A stretch of DNA of 64,000 nt from Paraburkholderia ginsengisoli NBRC 100965 (GCF_000739735.1 NZ_BBJF01000005.1:310001-374000), one strand, 5' to 3'. Numbered from the stretch's first letter, positions 25,764 through 35,428 are shown. Numbers and translations: made by a program. Notes: generated from the sequence alone by a model not told the origin.

Positions 25764-26849
25764 ATGGCTGAACGTAAAGTCGTTCTCGGCAGGGCAATCG
25801 ACGCCGCCCATCATCTCCTCGATCCGGTTCCCCCCTGGGACGACGTTTTAAGTACCGCGCGAGATCTGGTCGGCGCGGATAGCGGAACACTCATCGTCTT
25901 CGACAATCAGCGCCGCTTGCTTAACCTCACCGCCGTCGGCTTCACCGAGAGCTGTTCCCGCGATTACAACGGCTACTTCTATAGCCACGACGTCCTCGAA
26001 CGCGACTCCCGCTCGGCACCGGCCGGGACCTGGCTGGATACCGGGCAAATGTATAGCAATCGTCAATTGCAGCGCACGGAGTTTCACGCGGACTTTATGC
26101 GGAAGCACAGGATGGCGCAAATCTTTGTGCTGGTCGTCGAGTCGAGCCCGTTGCTGCGTGCGGCCATCGGGTTTCAGCGATCCTCCGTCGACCCGAACGC
26201 GGTCGCTCGCCTGACCAACGGTGATGCCGACCGATACTTTCGAAAACTTCGCGAGCTGCTGGCTCTGCGTCATCAGCAATTACTCGGCGGACTCCTCGCT
26301 GTCGAGACTGCTTTCTCCGCTCTCGATGAAGCCATATGTCTCGTGATGGTCGACGCGACGGTCGTTCGAACATCGGCGCACACTCAACCGTTCTTTAGCG
26401 ATGACGTCGGGTTTCTAATCCGGCGAGGCGTTCTCTCGCATCGAGACCCGGCCATCAATGCGCGTTTTGCGAGTGCGCTACGCGGATGCTCGGAAGATGG
26501 ACGATCGCGACGGGTCGTGATACCGGCAGGGTGGGGCAGGACGACCATCGCGGACATTGGCGTCGCCACGAAATTTTTCGGTCTCGTACCGAATGCGGTG
26601 TTTTTTGTGCGGCTGCGTCGACGCAGCGCGTTTGCGAGCCCCGACGCGGACGAGTTGCAAGCGGTTTTTTCCATCACGCCGGCGGAGGCCAGGGTGCTCG
26701 CGGGACTCGCAGCGGGACATAGCGTGACGGAAATCGCGGCGCTCAGGCGTTCTTCCGAACAAACCGTGCGCAAGCAGGTTTCATCGTTGATGCGCAAGAT
26801 GGAGTGCCATCGACAGTCGGAGCTGGTGAAGCTTGCGCTGATGGTTTGA
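25764..26849 (+). CDS. LuxR-family transcriptional regulator with uncharacterised sensor domain
   Basis: 361 residues. The C-terminal 65 residues are a LuxR/FixJ helix-turn-helix: FSITPAEARVLAGLAAGHSV, TEIAALRRSSEQTVRKQVSS, LMRKMECHRQSELVKLAL. The roughly 290-residue N-terminal part has a GAF/PAS-like feel (DSGTLIVFDNQRRLLNLTAV) but no receiver Asp, no autoinducer-binding signature and no ATPase loop. This architecture (single cytosolic sensor plus LuxR HTH) is common in Burkholderia. AAGGAGGGG precedes the ATG. The next genes encode a small lipoprotein and a HAF-repeat exoprotein, likely targets. Confidence 0.85.
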   Translation: MAERKVVLGRAIDAAHHLLDPVPPWDDVLSTARDLVGADSGTLIVFDNQRRLLNLTAVGFTESCSRDYNGYFYSHDVLERDSRSAPAGTWLDTGQMYSNRQLQRTEFHADFMRKHRMAQIFVLVVESSPLLRAAIGFQRSSVDPNAVARLTNGDADRYFRKLRELLALRHQQLLGGLLAVETAFSALDEAICLVMVDATVVRTSAHTQPFFSDDVGFLIRRGVLSHRDPAINARFASALRGCSEDGRSRRVVIPAGWGRTTIADIGVATKFFGLVPNAVFFVRLRRRSAFASPDADELQAVFSITPAEARVLAGLAAGHSVTEIAALRRSSEQTVRKQVSSLMRKMECHRQSELVKLALMV

Positions 26850-27153
26850 AGCGGGCGCATCGCCAAGCCAGAACATCTATCTCCCAAGAGGCTCGCATAC
26901 ACAATTCGCGGTATGCGGGCTATCGCGGACTCACGTACGCTTGCCTCAACGAAACGGGCGAGACGGGCAACGTGAGTTCGATGCATCTTCGCGGCGAATC
27001 TCCGGACGCGCGCGAACGCGTCTTGCCTCCGGCGTTAAAGGCCGTTTGTCTCTCGCAGAGATGGATTCTGGAAACCGCTAACAGCGCGCCTCTGTCGGGT
27101 CCTCAATGAGTATGGATTCTTTAGCGAACGCGGCCATTTGACAGGGGGCGCTC

Positions 27154-27438
27154 ATGGACGGCTTATCGATTTCAGGAAGGACTCCTGCCAGTGCTCTCCT
27201 GGTGATTTTTTTAGCCACCGCGCTGGCGGCTTGCGGCGGGGACGATTCATCGTCCGTTGCAATGACTTCCGCCAGGAGCGGGGTGCCGATGCCCGTGACG
27301 AATGCTCGAACAGAACCCGCGGTTGCGCGGGCAGCGGGCTCGCGCTCCGCATTCGGCACCGGCTGGAGTCAGGCAACGACACCAGCCGCCGCCGAGTCGG
27401 CGGCTTCGGCGGCGGCCGCCGCTGTCAAAGCCGACTGA
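27154..27438 (+). CDS. Small lipoprotein of unknown function
   Basis: 94 residues. A signal peptide (ASALLVIFLATALAACGGDD) ends in a canonical LAAC lipobox with Cys at about residue 27; the +2 Gly suggests outer-membrane sorting. The mature part is short, Ala/Ser-rich and ends in an AAAESAASAAAAAVKAD tail. ACAGGGGGCG upstream is an acceptable ribosome site. It lies 120 bases before the HAF-repeat protein gene and after the LuxR regulator. No family recognised. Confidence 0.72.
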   Translation: MDGLSISGRTPASALLVIFLATALAACGGDDSSSVAMTSARSGVPMPVTNARTEPAVARAAGSRSAFGTGWSQATTPAAAESAASAAAAAVKAD

Positions 27439-27557
27439 CGCGAACGTCGGAAGGCGGTGGGGCTAGTCCACGAGCCGATCGAGGCCACGGACCGGCAACC
27501 ACGAGTCGCCGGTTTGCGTCGATGGGCCGAGCAAAAACAAAAGCAAGGAGACATGAC

Positions 27558-29441
27558 ATGAACATCCTTTCTCGTGCGCACAAGGCGAACATCTTCTATT
27601 GCTCCACGGTTATTCGAGCGTTGTTGCTCGTCCTTTCGTGTGCCGCGTCGGCCGACGGAATCGCGCAACCGAGCGTCACGTTGAACTTCGACGGTTTAGC
27701 TGACGGCGTGTTCGTTACGAGCCAATACGCTGCGCAGGGCGTGACCGTTTCGGGAGCGACTGCGTTTGCAGCCGCCAGCGCCGGCGTACCCGCCCATTCC
27801 GGGCAGAACGTCGTGTATGCGGGAACCGGGTTGATGAGTTTCCAACTCGGCAGTTCACTGGGACAGGTCAAGAAAGTCAGCGCCTATATCACCGGTCCGA
27901 CGAACGTTGGACTATTTGCCTATGACAGTGCGAATACCCTGCTGGGTTCATCGGTCATGGCATCGAATGGCACTAACGTGGTGCTGTCTTTCACTTCCAC
28001 CGGCAACGCCATCGCGCGAGTCGATATCCATGACGGCGGCGCGAGCTTCTTCGTCGATGACGTCACGTTCACCGGTTCCTCGCAATACGCGCTGAAGAAC
28101 CTCGGCCTGGGTCTCTCCGCGGGAACCGTGCAACCACAGGGCACCAATGCCCAGGGCCAGGTGGCGGGCGTCTCAGCGAATCTGAATGGCGATCCGCGCG
28201 CGTTCTTCTATAACGGCACATCGATTCAGGACATCGGCACGCTGGGTGGCAAGTACGCCGCTGCGGCGGCAATCAATTCCGCGGGACGCGTAGTCGGCAA
28301 CGCCGGAATTGCCAATGGCGCCATGCACGCGTTCTCGTGGACGGCAGGTTCAGGCATGGTCGATCTCGGTTCGCTCGGCGGCGGCATTGCGTATGCGAAT
28401 GCGGTGAACGCCTCGGGAACGGTGGTCGGTGTCGCGAGCCTCACGCTGCTCAAATACCACGGCTTCGCATGGACCCAGGGCGGCGGCATGACCGACCTCG
28501 GCAGCTTCGGCGGACCGCTGTCATACGCATCGGACATCAACAGTGCCGGTCAGATCGTCGGTTACGCGACGGTCCCGGCCGGGTGGCCGCACGCCTTCGT
28601 ACGTACAGGATCGTCGATGACCGACCTGGGTCTTCTCCCCGGCGCGCAGTTTTCTTACGCGACGCGAATCAACGACCATGGCCAGGTGATCGGCGGAGCA
28701 ACCGTCGCGAATGGCCGTGTGTCGGCGTTTTTCTGGACCGCTGCCAACGGTATGGTGAACATCGGCACGCTGGGCGGCAAGCTGACCATCGCGAACGACA
28801 TCAACCAGGCCGGCCAGGTGGTCGGATCGTCCACCGACTCAAACGGGAATGCGCGAGCGTTCTTCTGGGCCGGCGGCGCCCTGACCAATCTCGGTACGCT
28901 CGGCGGGAAGACCTCTTCGGCCAATGCGATCAGTGGCTCGGGGCAGATAGTAGGCACCGCCGACACCGCAAACGGAGAGCGCCACGCGTTCGTGTGGACT
29001 CAGGGCACGGGCATGGTCGACCTGAACAACCGCATGCAAAGCGCGCCTGCCGGACTGGTCCTGACCGGCGCGCTGGCCATCTCCGACCGTGGCGAAATGG
29101 TCGCGACGTCCAACGCCGGGCTGATGCTCATTGGCGGCAACTCCAGCGCGCCCGTGGTCGGACCTATCGTGGCGAGTGTCCGCGCGACGGTCGGCGCGGC
29201 GGTCGATTTCAAGGCCGCGTTCACCGATGTCGACGCCAGCGACTCGCATTCGGCAACGTGGTCGTGGGGCGACGGCAGCCTTGCACAGGCCGCGACCGTA
29301 ACGGAAAGCGCCGGCACAGGTAACGCGACCCGGACCCATGTGTTCAGCAAAGCGGGGGTCTATCCGGTCAGTTTGAAGGTGACCGATACGACCGGCCAGG
29401 TGGCGCAGGTGAGTACCGAGATCGTCGTGACGAAGAAATAG
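27558..29441 (+). CDS. Secreted HAF-repeat protein with C-terminal PKD domain
   Basis: 627 residues. A signal-like N-terminus (IRALLLVLSCAASADGIA) precedes a beta-rich domain (about 40-175, VTLNFDGLADGVFVTSQYAA, FFVDDVTFTG) resembling secreted PEP-CTERM-type modules, then about seven HAF repeats (xxLGTLGG...AxxIN..GxVVG...HAFxW..G.GMxDLG). The last 85 residues form a PKD domain (FTDVDASDSHSATWSWGDG, HVFSKAGVYPVSLKVTD). HAF repeats make beta-propeller-like extracellular proteins of unknown function. The start was set at MNILSRAH, which gives a plausible signal peptide with AAGGAG just upstream; the frame extends 140 codons further but overlaps the lipoprotein gene. Confidence 0.83.
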   Translation: MNILSRAHKANIFYCSTVIRALLLVLSCAASADGIAQPSVTLNFDGLADGVFVTSQYAAQGVTVSGATAFAAASAGVPAHSGQNVVYAGTGLMSFQLGSSLGQVKKVSAYITGPTNVGLFAYDSANTLLGSSVMASNGTNVVLSFTSTGNAIARVDIHDGGASFFVDDVTFTGSSQYALKNLGLGLSAGTVQPQGTNAQGQVAGVSANLNGDPRAFFYNGTSIQDIGTLGGKYAAAAAINSAGRVVGNAGIANGAMHAFSWTAGSGMVDLGSLGGGIAYANAVNASGTVVGVASLTLLKYHGFAWTQGGGMTDLGSFGGPLSYASDINSAGQIVGYATVPAGWPHAFVRTGSSMTDLGLLPGAQFSYATRINDHGQVIGGATVANGRVSAFFWTAANGMVNIGTLGGKLTIANDINQAGQVVGSSTDSNGNARAFFWAGGALTNLGTLGGKTSSANAISGSGQIVGTADTANGERHAFVWTQGTGMVDLNNRMQSAPAGLVLTGALAISDRGEMVATSNAGLMLIGGNSSAPVVGPIVASVRATVGAAVDFKAAFTDVDASDSHSATWSWGDGSLAQAATVTESAGTGNATRTHVFSKAGVYPVSLKVTDTTGQVAQVSTEIVVTKK

Positions 29442-29605
29442 CGGCGCTTGCGAATCACGCTCAACCTGTCCGACGCCGAACGCGTGATTCATCGTTCATG
29501 GCCCTTCGAATCCGCGCTTCCCCAGTCACGCCGCCGCGAATAGCAGGCCTGCGAGCCGTGCTAATCTTGCTGCCTTCGTGGAAGCAACGCGGCAACCCGG
29601 ACACC

Positions 29606-30358
29606 ATGATGGAAGCCTTCGATCCGAACCACGTCGACCAGGCGGTCTTCGTGGTCGGCGAGCGCGATGAGACGCTGGATGAACCGTGGCGAGCCTGTCC
29701 TCACGCGCGGCTGATTCACGTGAGCGACGGCGTGCTGACTGTGCGCACCGAAACCGGCCGCTGGGTCGTGCCGCCTGGCCACGCGGTCTGGATCGTGCCG
29801 AACGTGCTGCACAGGCTGAGCGCGCCGCGTCCCGTGCAACGCTATTCGCTGTATGCCGCCGCCGACGCCGCGCCCTTGCCCGCGCAAAGCGGCGCGCTCG
29901 TGCCCGACGCGCTGGTGCAGGCGTTGCTGATCGCGGCGGCGGCTCTGCCCTACGACCAACCCTTCGACGAACCCGCCAGCCGGCTCGTGCAAGTCCTGCT
30001 GGATCGCCTGCCGGGTTTGCCCGCCGCGCCGCTGGGTCTGAACTGGCCGGGCGACCCGCGCATCCAGCGCATCGCCGACGCGCTCAGCGCCGACCCCGCG
30101 CAGCCCGCGGTGCTCGAAGATCTCGCCACGGCCGCCGGCGTCACGGCGCGCACGGCTGCGCGTCTCTTCGTGAAGGAAACCGGGCAGACCTTCGGTCAAT
30201 GGCGTCAGCAACTGCGCCTGCTGGTCGCGCTCGAACATCTCGGCGCCGGCGCGAGCGTCACGCAGGTGGCGCTCGAAGTGGGCTACAACGATGTGTCGTC
30301 GTTTATCGCGGTGTTTCGCGATGCGTTCGGCGACACGCCCGCGCGCTATTTTCGTTGA
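29606..30358 (+). CDS. AraC-family transcriptional regulator (cupin type)
   Basis: 250 residues from the chosen start. The N-terminal about 110 residues are a small cupin sensor (HARLIHVSDGVLTVRTETGR, WVVPPGHAVWIVPNVLH). The C-terminal 100 residues carry the two AraC helices: LEDLATAAGVTARTAARLF and VALEVGYNDVSSFIAVFRDA with the closing GDTPARYFR. This subtype often controls an adjacent exporter. It converges on the EmrB-type MFS gene with only 24 bases between the stop codons. An in-frame start 36 codons upstream (29498) is possible but its extra residues look non-conserved. Confidence 0.85.
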   Translation: MMEAFDPNHVDQAVFVVGERDETLDEPWRACPHARLIHVSDGVLTVRTETGRWVVPPGHAVWIVPNVLHRLSAPRPVQRYSLYAAADAAPLPAQSGALVPDALVQALLIAAAALPYDQPFDEPASRLVQVLLDRLPGLPAAPLGLNWPGDPRIQRIADALSADPAQPAVLEDLATAAGVTARTAARLFVKETGQTFGQWRQQLRLLVALEHLGAGASVTQVALEVGYNDVSSFIAVFRDAFGDTPARYFR

Positions 30359-30382
30359 CGCGATGCGACCTCTGCATTCCCC

Positions 30383-32017
30383 TCAATGCGCGCCCGCCGC
30401 ACCCGGTCCGCCGCCGCCCTTGGCCGGCCGCGTAATCCAGATCAACGGAATGATCAGGATGAAGATGACCGCCGAGATGAAGAAAATATCGTTCAGACCC
30501 ATCATCGCCGCTTGCGTGTTCACGCTGAAGTCGAACAGCGCGTGCGCCGATTGCGTATTCAGATGCAGCAGCGATTGGGTCGAGTCGATCTGCTGCATGA
30601 ATGCCGGATTGTTGATGCTGGCCTGTTCGGTAAGCCGCGCGTGATGCAGCACGGTGCGGTTATTCCACGCCGAGCCCGCGATCGACGTGCCCACCGCGCC
30701 ACAAAACACCCGCGCGAAATTCGACAGGCCCGCGGCGGCCGGAATCTTGTTCGGGGGCTGACCGGACAGGATGATCGAGGTCAGCGGCACGAAGAACAAC
30801 GCCATCGGAATCCCTTGCAGCAGCGTGGGCAGCACCAGGTGCCACGTGTCGATCTCGATCACGTACTTCGAGCGCATGTAGAACACGATCGCGAAGCCGA
30901 CGAACGCCAGCGTCGAGATCACGCGCGCGTCCGAGCGCGGCAGCACGCGGCCCATCACAGGCGCGAGGATCACCGCGAAGATGCCGAGCGGCGCGGTCAC
31001 GAGACCGGCATCGACGGAACGGTAGTTCAGATACTCCTGCATCCATTGCGGCAACAGCACGAGGTTGCCGAAGAACACGCCGTACGCGACTGAAATCGCA
31101 ATCGTGCCGCCGAGAAAATTGCGCTGCTGGAAGAGCCGCAAATCGACGATCGGATTCTCTTCGGTCAGCTCCCACACGAGGAAGAATGCAAAGCTGATCA
31201 GCGCGGTGACGCCGAGGATCACGATCACCGGCGACGAGAACCAGTCGAGGTCCTTGCCCTTGTCGAGCATGATCTGCAGCGATGCGACCCAGGTGATCAG
31301 CAGGCCGAGCCCGACCACGTCGATCGGCGGTTTGCGGGTCGGCGACTCGCGCGTGCGATAGATCATCCACGTGACGCCCGCCGCGAACAGCCCGACCGGA
31401 ATGTTGATGTAGAAGATCCACGACCAGCTGTAGCTATCCGTGATCCAGCCGCCGAGCGCGGGACCCGCGATCGGGCCGACGGTCGCGGTCATCGCCCATA
31501 GCGCGAGCGCGGTCGACGATTTCTCCTTCGGATACGAGCCGAGGAGAATCGCCTGCGACAGCGGAATCAGCGGGCCGGCCACCGCGCCCTGGAAAACACG
31601 CGCGATCAGCAGGATCGGCAGCGTCGGCGCGATGCCGCACAGCCACGAGGCCAGCACGAACGCGAGGATCGCGCCGACGAACAGCTTCACCTGGCCGATG
31701 CGCTGCGTGAGCCAGCCGGTCAGCGGAATCGACACGGCGTTGGCCGCGGCGAACACGGTGATGACCCACGTGCCTTCATCGACCGACACGCCGAGGTTGC
31801 CCGAGATGGTCGGAATCGCGACGTTCGCAATCGACGTGTCGAGCACGTTCATGAAGGTCGCGAGCGCGACGGCGACCGTCGCGAGAACCAGTTTGCCGCC
31901 TTCGAGCGGCGGCGGTGGAGCGGGCGGCGCGGAAGCGGGCGCGGCGGTGGGCTGGCTCAATGGGCTCTCCGGATCGGGTGCTGCGAATGATGTGGACGAA
32001 TGGGCCTGGTGGACCAT
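30383..32017 (-). CDS. DHA2-family (EmrB/QacA-type) multidrug exporter
   Basis: 544 residues with 14 membrane helices. Signatures: ATFMNVLDTSIANVAIPTIS (motif D1), TGWLTQRIGQVKLFVGAIL (motif A), GAVAGPLIPLSQAILLGSYP, and GPALGGWITDSYSWSWIFYI (motif C, EmrB type). Such proteins couple drug export to proton entry and usually pair with an EmrA adaptor and outer-membrane channel; neither is adjacent here. A His/Gly/Pro-rich start (APASAPPAPPPP) precedes helix 1. Start at MVHQAHSS; the longer frame adds 85 Arg/Pro-rich residues that look untranslated. Confidence 0.9.
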   Translation of the reverse strand: MVHQAHSSTSFAAPDPESPLSQPTAAPASAPPAPPPPLEGGKLVLATVAVALATFMNVLDTSIANVAIPTISGNLGVSVDEGTWVITVFAAANAVSIPLTGWLTQRIGQVKLFVGAILAFVLASWLCGIAPTLPILLIARVFQGAVAGPLIPLSQAILLGSYPKEKSSTALALWAMTATVGPIAGPALGGWITDSYSWSWIFYINIPVGLFAAGVTWMIYRTRESPTRKPPIDVVGLGLLITWVASLQIMLDKGKDLDWFSSPVIVILGVTALISFAFFLVWELTEENPIVDLRLFQQRNFLGGTIAISVAYGVFFGNLVLLPQWMQEYLNYRSVDAGLVTAPLGIFAVILAPVMGRVLPRSDARVISTLAFVGFAIVFYMRSKYVIEIDTWHLVLPTLLQGIPMALFFVPLTSIILSGQPPNKIPAAAGLSNFARVFCGAVGTSIAGSAWNNRTVLHHARLTEQASINNPAFMQQIDSTQSLLHLNTQSAHALFDFSVNTQAAMMGLNDIFFISAVIFILIIPLIWITRPAKGGGGPGAAGAH

Positions 32018-32302
32018 TCTCCGGCGGGTGCGCGGCGCCGGACGGCGGGTCCGTCGAATGCTCGCAAAAGCATACCTGTATTCGAATTTTGGCGTCGCCG
32101 TGGGATGCGCGCGCGGGCATGCGCGGGGGGCTGTGTGGCCTCCGACGGCCTCGGCGGCCTCGGTGGATCCGGCGGCGCGAACAGGCCGCCCGGCGTATGC
32201 TCGCGGCTGGGGCTGCCGATGCGATTGCCATTCGCGAAGAATGCGTAAGGCGGCACACTCGACACGAACCACGGATCAACCAATACAAAAAAGGAAACGC
32301 AT

Positions 32303-32962
32303 ATGGGCTGGGAGCAATTCGAACACGGCTGGCGGCGCGCGTCGATCAACGCGCCTGCCAAAGGCCTCGTCGTGCTGATGCACGGCGTCGGCAGCAATGC
32401 GCGCGATCTGATGCCGCTCGCGGATATCTGGAGCGAGCATCTGCCGGACGTGGCGTTCACGTCGCTCGACGGCACCGACGCCTTCGACGGCGGCTTCGGC
32501 GGCCGTCAATGGTTCAGCCTGCGCGACGTCAACGAGACGAACCGCGAGGCGCGGGTGGCGGCCGCGTATCCGGCATTGCGCGGCGTGCTCGAAGCCGAAC
32601 TCGCGCACTGGCAGGTTCCTTTCGAACGCCTTGCGCTCGTCGGCTTTTCGCAGGGCTCGATCATGGCGCTGCATCACGTGGCGGCCAGCACGGAAGGGGC
32701 GGCCGGGGTCGTCGCGTATTCGGGGCGGCTCGCGTCGCCGATCGTGGCGCGCAACGGCACGCCGCTCACGCTGATTCACGGCGAGGCCGACGAGGTGATC
32801 CCGGTGCGCGAGCTCGAAGACGCCGCCGACGCCTTCACCGACGCCGGCTACACCGTCGACGCGTACGCGTTGCCCGGCATCGGCCATACGATCGATGCCG
32901 ACGGCGTCGCGCTCGGCCGCGAGGCGCTGGAGCGCGCGCTGGGCGGAGTGTCGCGCGGCTGA
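32303..32962 (+). CDS. Carboxylesterase/phospholipase-family alpha/beta hydrolase
   Basis: 219 residues, the size of the phospholipase/carboxylesterase (Est/LysoPL) family. VVLMHGVGSNARDLMPLAD forms the oxyanion region, GFSQGS carries the nucleophile Ser117, and HGEADEVIPV plus GIGHTID supply the Asp and His of the triad. It should hydrolyse short acyl esters in the cytoplasm. AAAGGAAACG lies just before the ATG. It is divergent from the EmrB-type exporter with about 285 bases between the starts, GC-rich and without an obvious operator. Confidence 0.9.
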   Translation: MGWEQFEHGWRRASINAPAKGLVVLMHGVGSNARDLMPLADIWSEHLPDVAFTSLDGTDAFDGGFGGRQWFSLRDVNETNREARVAAAYPALRGVLEAELAHWQVPFERLALVGFSQGSIMALHHVAASTEGAAGVVAYSGRLASPIVARNGTPLTLIHGEADEVIPVRELEDAADAFTDAGYTVDAYALPGIGHTIDADGVALGREALERALGGVSRG

Positions 32963-33148
32963 CACGGCCCCGATTGAAAGTGGCGCTAAAGATTCCGATA
33001 CGCTTGCCGTTAAGCGGTCATTAGCTTGAAAATCACCCCGCCGCGCGGACCGCGCGGCGCTTCCGAGGCGTGCCGGGCGGCGCGGGGGACCGGGGGTGCA
33101 TTTTCAACTGCCCAGCCTGGGCGGATAACGACCTATCAGAGCCTTCCT

Positions 33149-34201
33149 ATGGCCACACCGACGCCGCATTACCCGCTCTTCGAGCGACTGTTCCGTCCTT
33201 CCGTGACGGTGGACCTCGGCACGGCCAACACCCTGATCTATACCGACGACGGCGGCATCGTGCTGAATCAGCCGTCCGTCGTCTGCTTCCAGAAAGAACC
33301 GGCGGCCGGACCCAAGCGCATCGCGGCGGTCGGCACCGAAGCGCGCCAGTTGCTCGGCCGCGCGCCGCGCAATCTCGAAGCGGTGCGGCCGATGCGCCAC
33401 GGCGTGATCGCCAATTTCTCCGCCGCCGAACACATGATCCGGCAATTCGTCCAGATGGCGCGTCCCCGCTCGATGTTCAGCCGCCGCGCCGCGTTCACGC
33501 TGTGCGTGCCGGCCGGAGCGACCCAGGTCGAGCGGCGCGCGATCAAGGAAGCGGCCGTCGCCGCCGGTGCGTGGAAAGTCAGTCTGATCGGCGAATCGCT
33601 TGCGTCGGCGCTCGGCGCGGGTGTGCCGGTGTCGGAGGCAACCGGGTCGATGGTGATCGATATCGGCGGCGGCACCACCGAAGTCGGCGTGATCGCGCTC
33701 GGCGGCACCGCGTACAGCGGCTCGGTCCGCGTCGGCGGTGACAACTTCGACGCGGCGATCGTGAGCTATGTGCGCAATCTGTACGGCGTATTGCTCGGCG
33801 AGCAGACCGCCGAGCACGTGAAGAAGACCATCGGCTCGGCGATGCGCGACGTGCCGATCGAACAGATCAACGCGACCGGCCGCAGCGTCGACGACGGCTT
33901 GCCGCGCACGGTGCGGGTGAGCAACCACGATATCGCCGATGCGATCGAGGGGCCGCTGCGCCAGGTAATCGGCGCGGTGAAGCGCGGGCTCGAAAGGGCG
34001 CCGGCCGAGCTGGTGACGGATATCGCGCACAACGGCATCGTGCTGACGGGCGGCGGCGCGTTGCTCGGCAATCTCGCGCGCCGCCTGACGAATGAACTCG
34101 GCCTCGACGTGCGCGTCGCCGACGAGCCGCTGACCTGCGCGGTGCGTGGCGCCGGCGCGGCGGCCGCGGCCGGTTTGCTCGACGACGCCGGGTACGAGTG
34201 A
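33149..34201 (+). CDS. MreB/Mbl-type rod-shape actin homologue (orphan copy)
   Basis: 350 residues, full MreB length. Actin-fold signatures: VTVDLGTANTLIYTDDGGIV (phosphate 1), GSMVIDIGGGTTEVGVIAL (phosphate 2), and NGIVLTGGGALLGNLARRL (adenosine). It lacks mreC, mreD, pbp2 or rodA neighbours, so it is not the main mre operon; Burkholderia genomes usually encode that elsewhere. It may be a second, specialised filament. Start chosen at MATPTPHYPLF because the first 41 residues of the longer frame are low-complexity. The ribosome site is weak, so the exact start is uncertain. Confidence 0.88.
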   Translation: MATPTPHYPLFERLFRPSVTVDLGTANTLIYTDDGGIVLNQPSVVCFQKEPAAGPKRIAAVGTEARQLLGRAPRNLEAVRPMRHGVIANFSAAEHMIRQFVQMARPRSMFSRRAAFTLCVPAGATQVERRAIKEAAVAAGAWKVSLIGESLASALGAGVPVSEATGSMVIDIGGGTTEVGVIALGGTAYSGSVRVGGDNFDAAIVSYVRNLYGVLLGEQTAEHVKKTIGSAMRDVPIEQINATGRSVDDGLPRTVRVSNHDIADAIEGPLRQVIGAVKRGLERAPAELVTDIAHNGIVLTGGGALLGNLARRLTNELGLDVRVADEPLTCAVRGAGAAAAAGLLDDAGYE

Positions 34202-34497
34202 GCGTCGCGGGACGCCGTTGCTGATGGCGTGCTGTGGCGTTGCGCCGTGCGACGCCGCGCTGCGATCGACGGCCCCCGCGCGCATGTCCCGCTCCGAGGG
34301 AGCATCGCGCCGCGATCCCGGCGTTTCACACCGGCTCGAGCCGACACCACGCGCCACGCGACCCGCCACACACTTCCATTAGCTGTGTGACAATACGCGT
34401 CCTCGTCCCCATTCAGGGACCGGGGCGTTACTTTCCAATTCCATTTCCCGCCGGCGCCGCTCAATTCGCGTGCTGCCGCGCTGTCTGTGAACCACCC

Positions 34498-35355
34498 GTG
34501 AATCAATCTGTTTCTGCTTCGTCTTCGTCGTCTTCGCCATCTTTCATCGAGCTGCAGAGCGGTCTTCGCATGCCCTACGTGGAAGCGGGCGAGGGCGAAC
34601 TGCTGCTGTTCGTGCATGGCTCGCTGTGCGATTACCGTTACTGGCAACCGCAAATGACCGGTCTTTCCAGGCAGTACCGCTGCGTCGCGGTGAGTCTCAC
34701 GCACTACTGGCCCGTGACCGATACCGAGCCCGGCTTGCCGTTCAGCTGGAGCGAGCATGCGGACGAAGTCGCGGAATTCATCGACCGTTTCGGCGCGGGA
34801 CCGGCGCACGTGGTGGGGCATTCGCGGGGCGGCTGCGTGGCGTTTCATTTCGCTCGACGTCATCCGGAATGGGTACGCACGTTGACGCTCGCCGATCCGG
34901 GCGGTCCGCTGCAAATCGCCGGGCGGCCGCCCGCGCGTTTGCCGGAAACGGTCAACGCGTTGCGCGCGAAAGCGGCGCAACTGATCGAAGCGGGCGACGT
35001 GGAAGCGGGCCTGCAACTTTTCGTCGATTCGGTGAGCCGCCCCGGCTTCTGGGCGATGAGCACGCCGGGCTTTCGCAGAATGGCGACCGACAACGCTCAC
35101 ACGCTTGCGCGGCAATTCCGCGATCCGCTGCCGGCATATGTGCCGGACGAAGCGGCCGAAGTGCGTTGCCCGGTGTTGCTGATCGACGGCGAGAAGAGCC
35201 CCGATATGTTCCGGCGCACCGCGACCGCGTTGCAAGGATGGCTGCCCGATGCGCGTCGCGAGACGGTGCGTGGCGCGTCGCATGGAATGAACCTCGCGCA
35301 TCCGGGCGCATTCAATCGCTATGTCGACGAGTTCATTCGGGCAATGAGCGCGTAG
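34498..35355 (+). CDS. Alpha/beta hydrolase
   Basis: 285 residues from a GTG start. GELLLFVHGSLCDYRYWQPQ gives the oxyanion HG motif, VVGHSRGGCVAFHFARR the GHSRG nucleophile elbow, and RGASHGMNLAHPG the His; the acid is probably in CPVLLIDGEKSPDM. It fits the general hydrolase family close to epoxide hydrolases and peroxidases, and the substrate is unknown. The GTG was chosen because upstream residues are Arg/Pro-rich; the ATG at 34567 (MPYVEAGEG) is also possible. A run of Ser residues follows the start. Confidence 0.8.
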   Translation: MNQSVSASSSSSSPSFIELQSGLRMPYVEAGEGELLLFVHGSLCDYRYWQPQMTGLSRQYRCVAVSLTHYWPVTDTEPGLPFSWSEHADEVAEFIDRFGAGPAHVVGHSRGGCVAFHFARRHPEWVRTLTLADPGGPLQIAGRPPARLPETVNALRAKAAQLIEAGDVEAGLQLFVDSVSRPGFWAMSTPGFRRMATDNAHTLARQFRDPLPAYVPDEAAEVRCPVLLIDGEKSPDMFRRTATALQGWLPDARRETVRGASHGMNLAHPGAFNRYVDEFIRAMSA

Positions 35356-35395
35356 TACGCAGTCATTGATTACGTAGCACGCGCGACGGGAATGA

Positions 35396-35428
35396 ACGCC
35401 GTGTAGTGCGAATCGCACTACACGGCGT
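35396..35428. terminator. Palindromic hairpin between convergent genes
   Basis: ACGCCGTGTAGTGCGA (35396-35411) and its exact complement (35413-35428) are separated by one base, giving a perfect 33-base palindrome between the hydrolase gene (plus) and the unknown gene (minus). It has no T-runs. It probably serves as a bidirectional transcription barrier, though a protein-binding site cannot be excluded. Confidence 0.6.

Noticed and set aside
27138..27557. N-terminal extension of the HAF-repeat protein
   Set aside because: It overlaps the lipoprotein gene in another frame; a signal peptide begins at 27558 with its own ribosome site.
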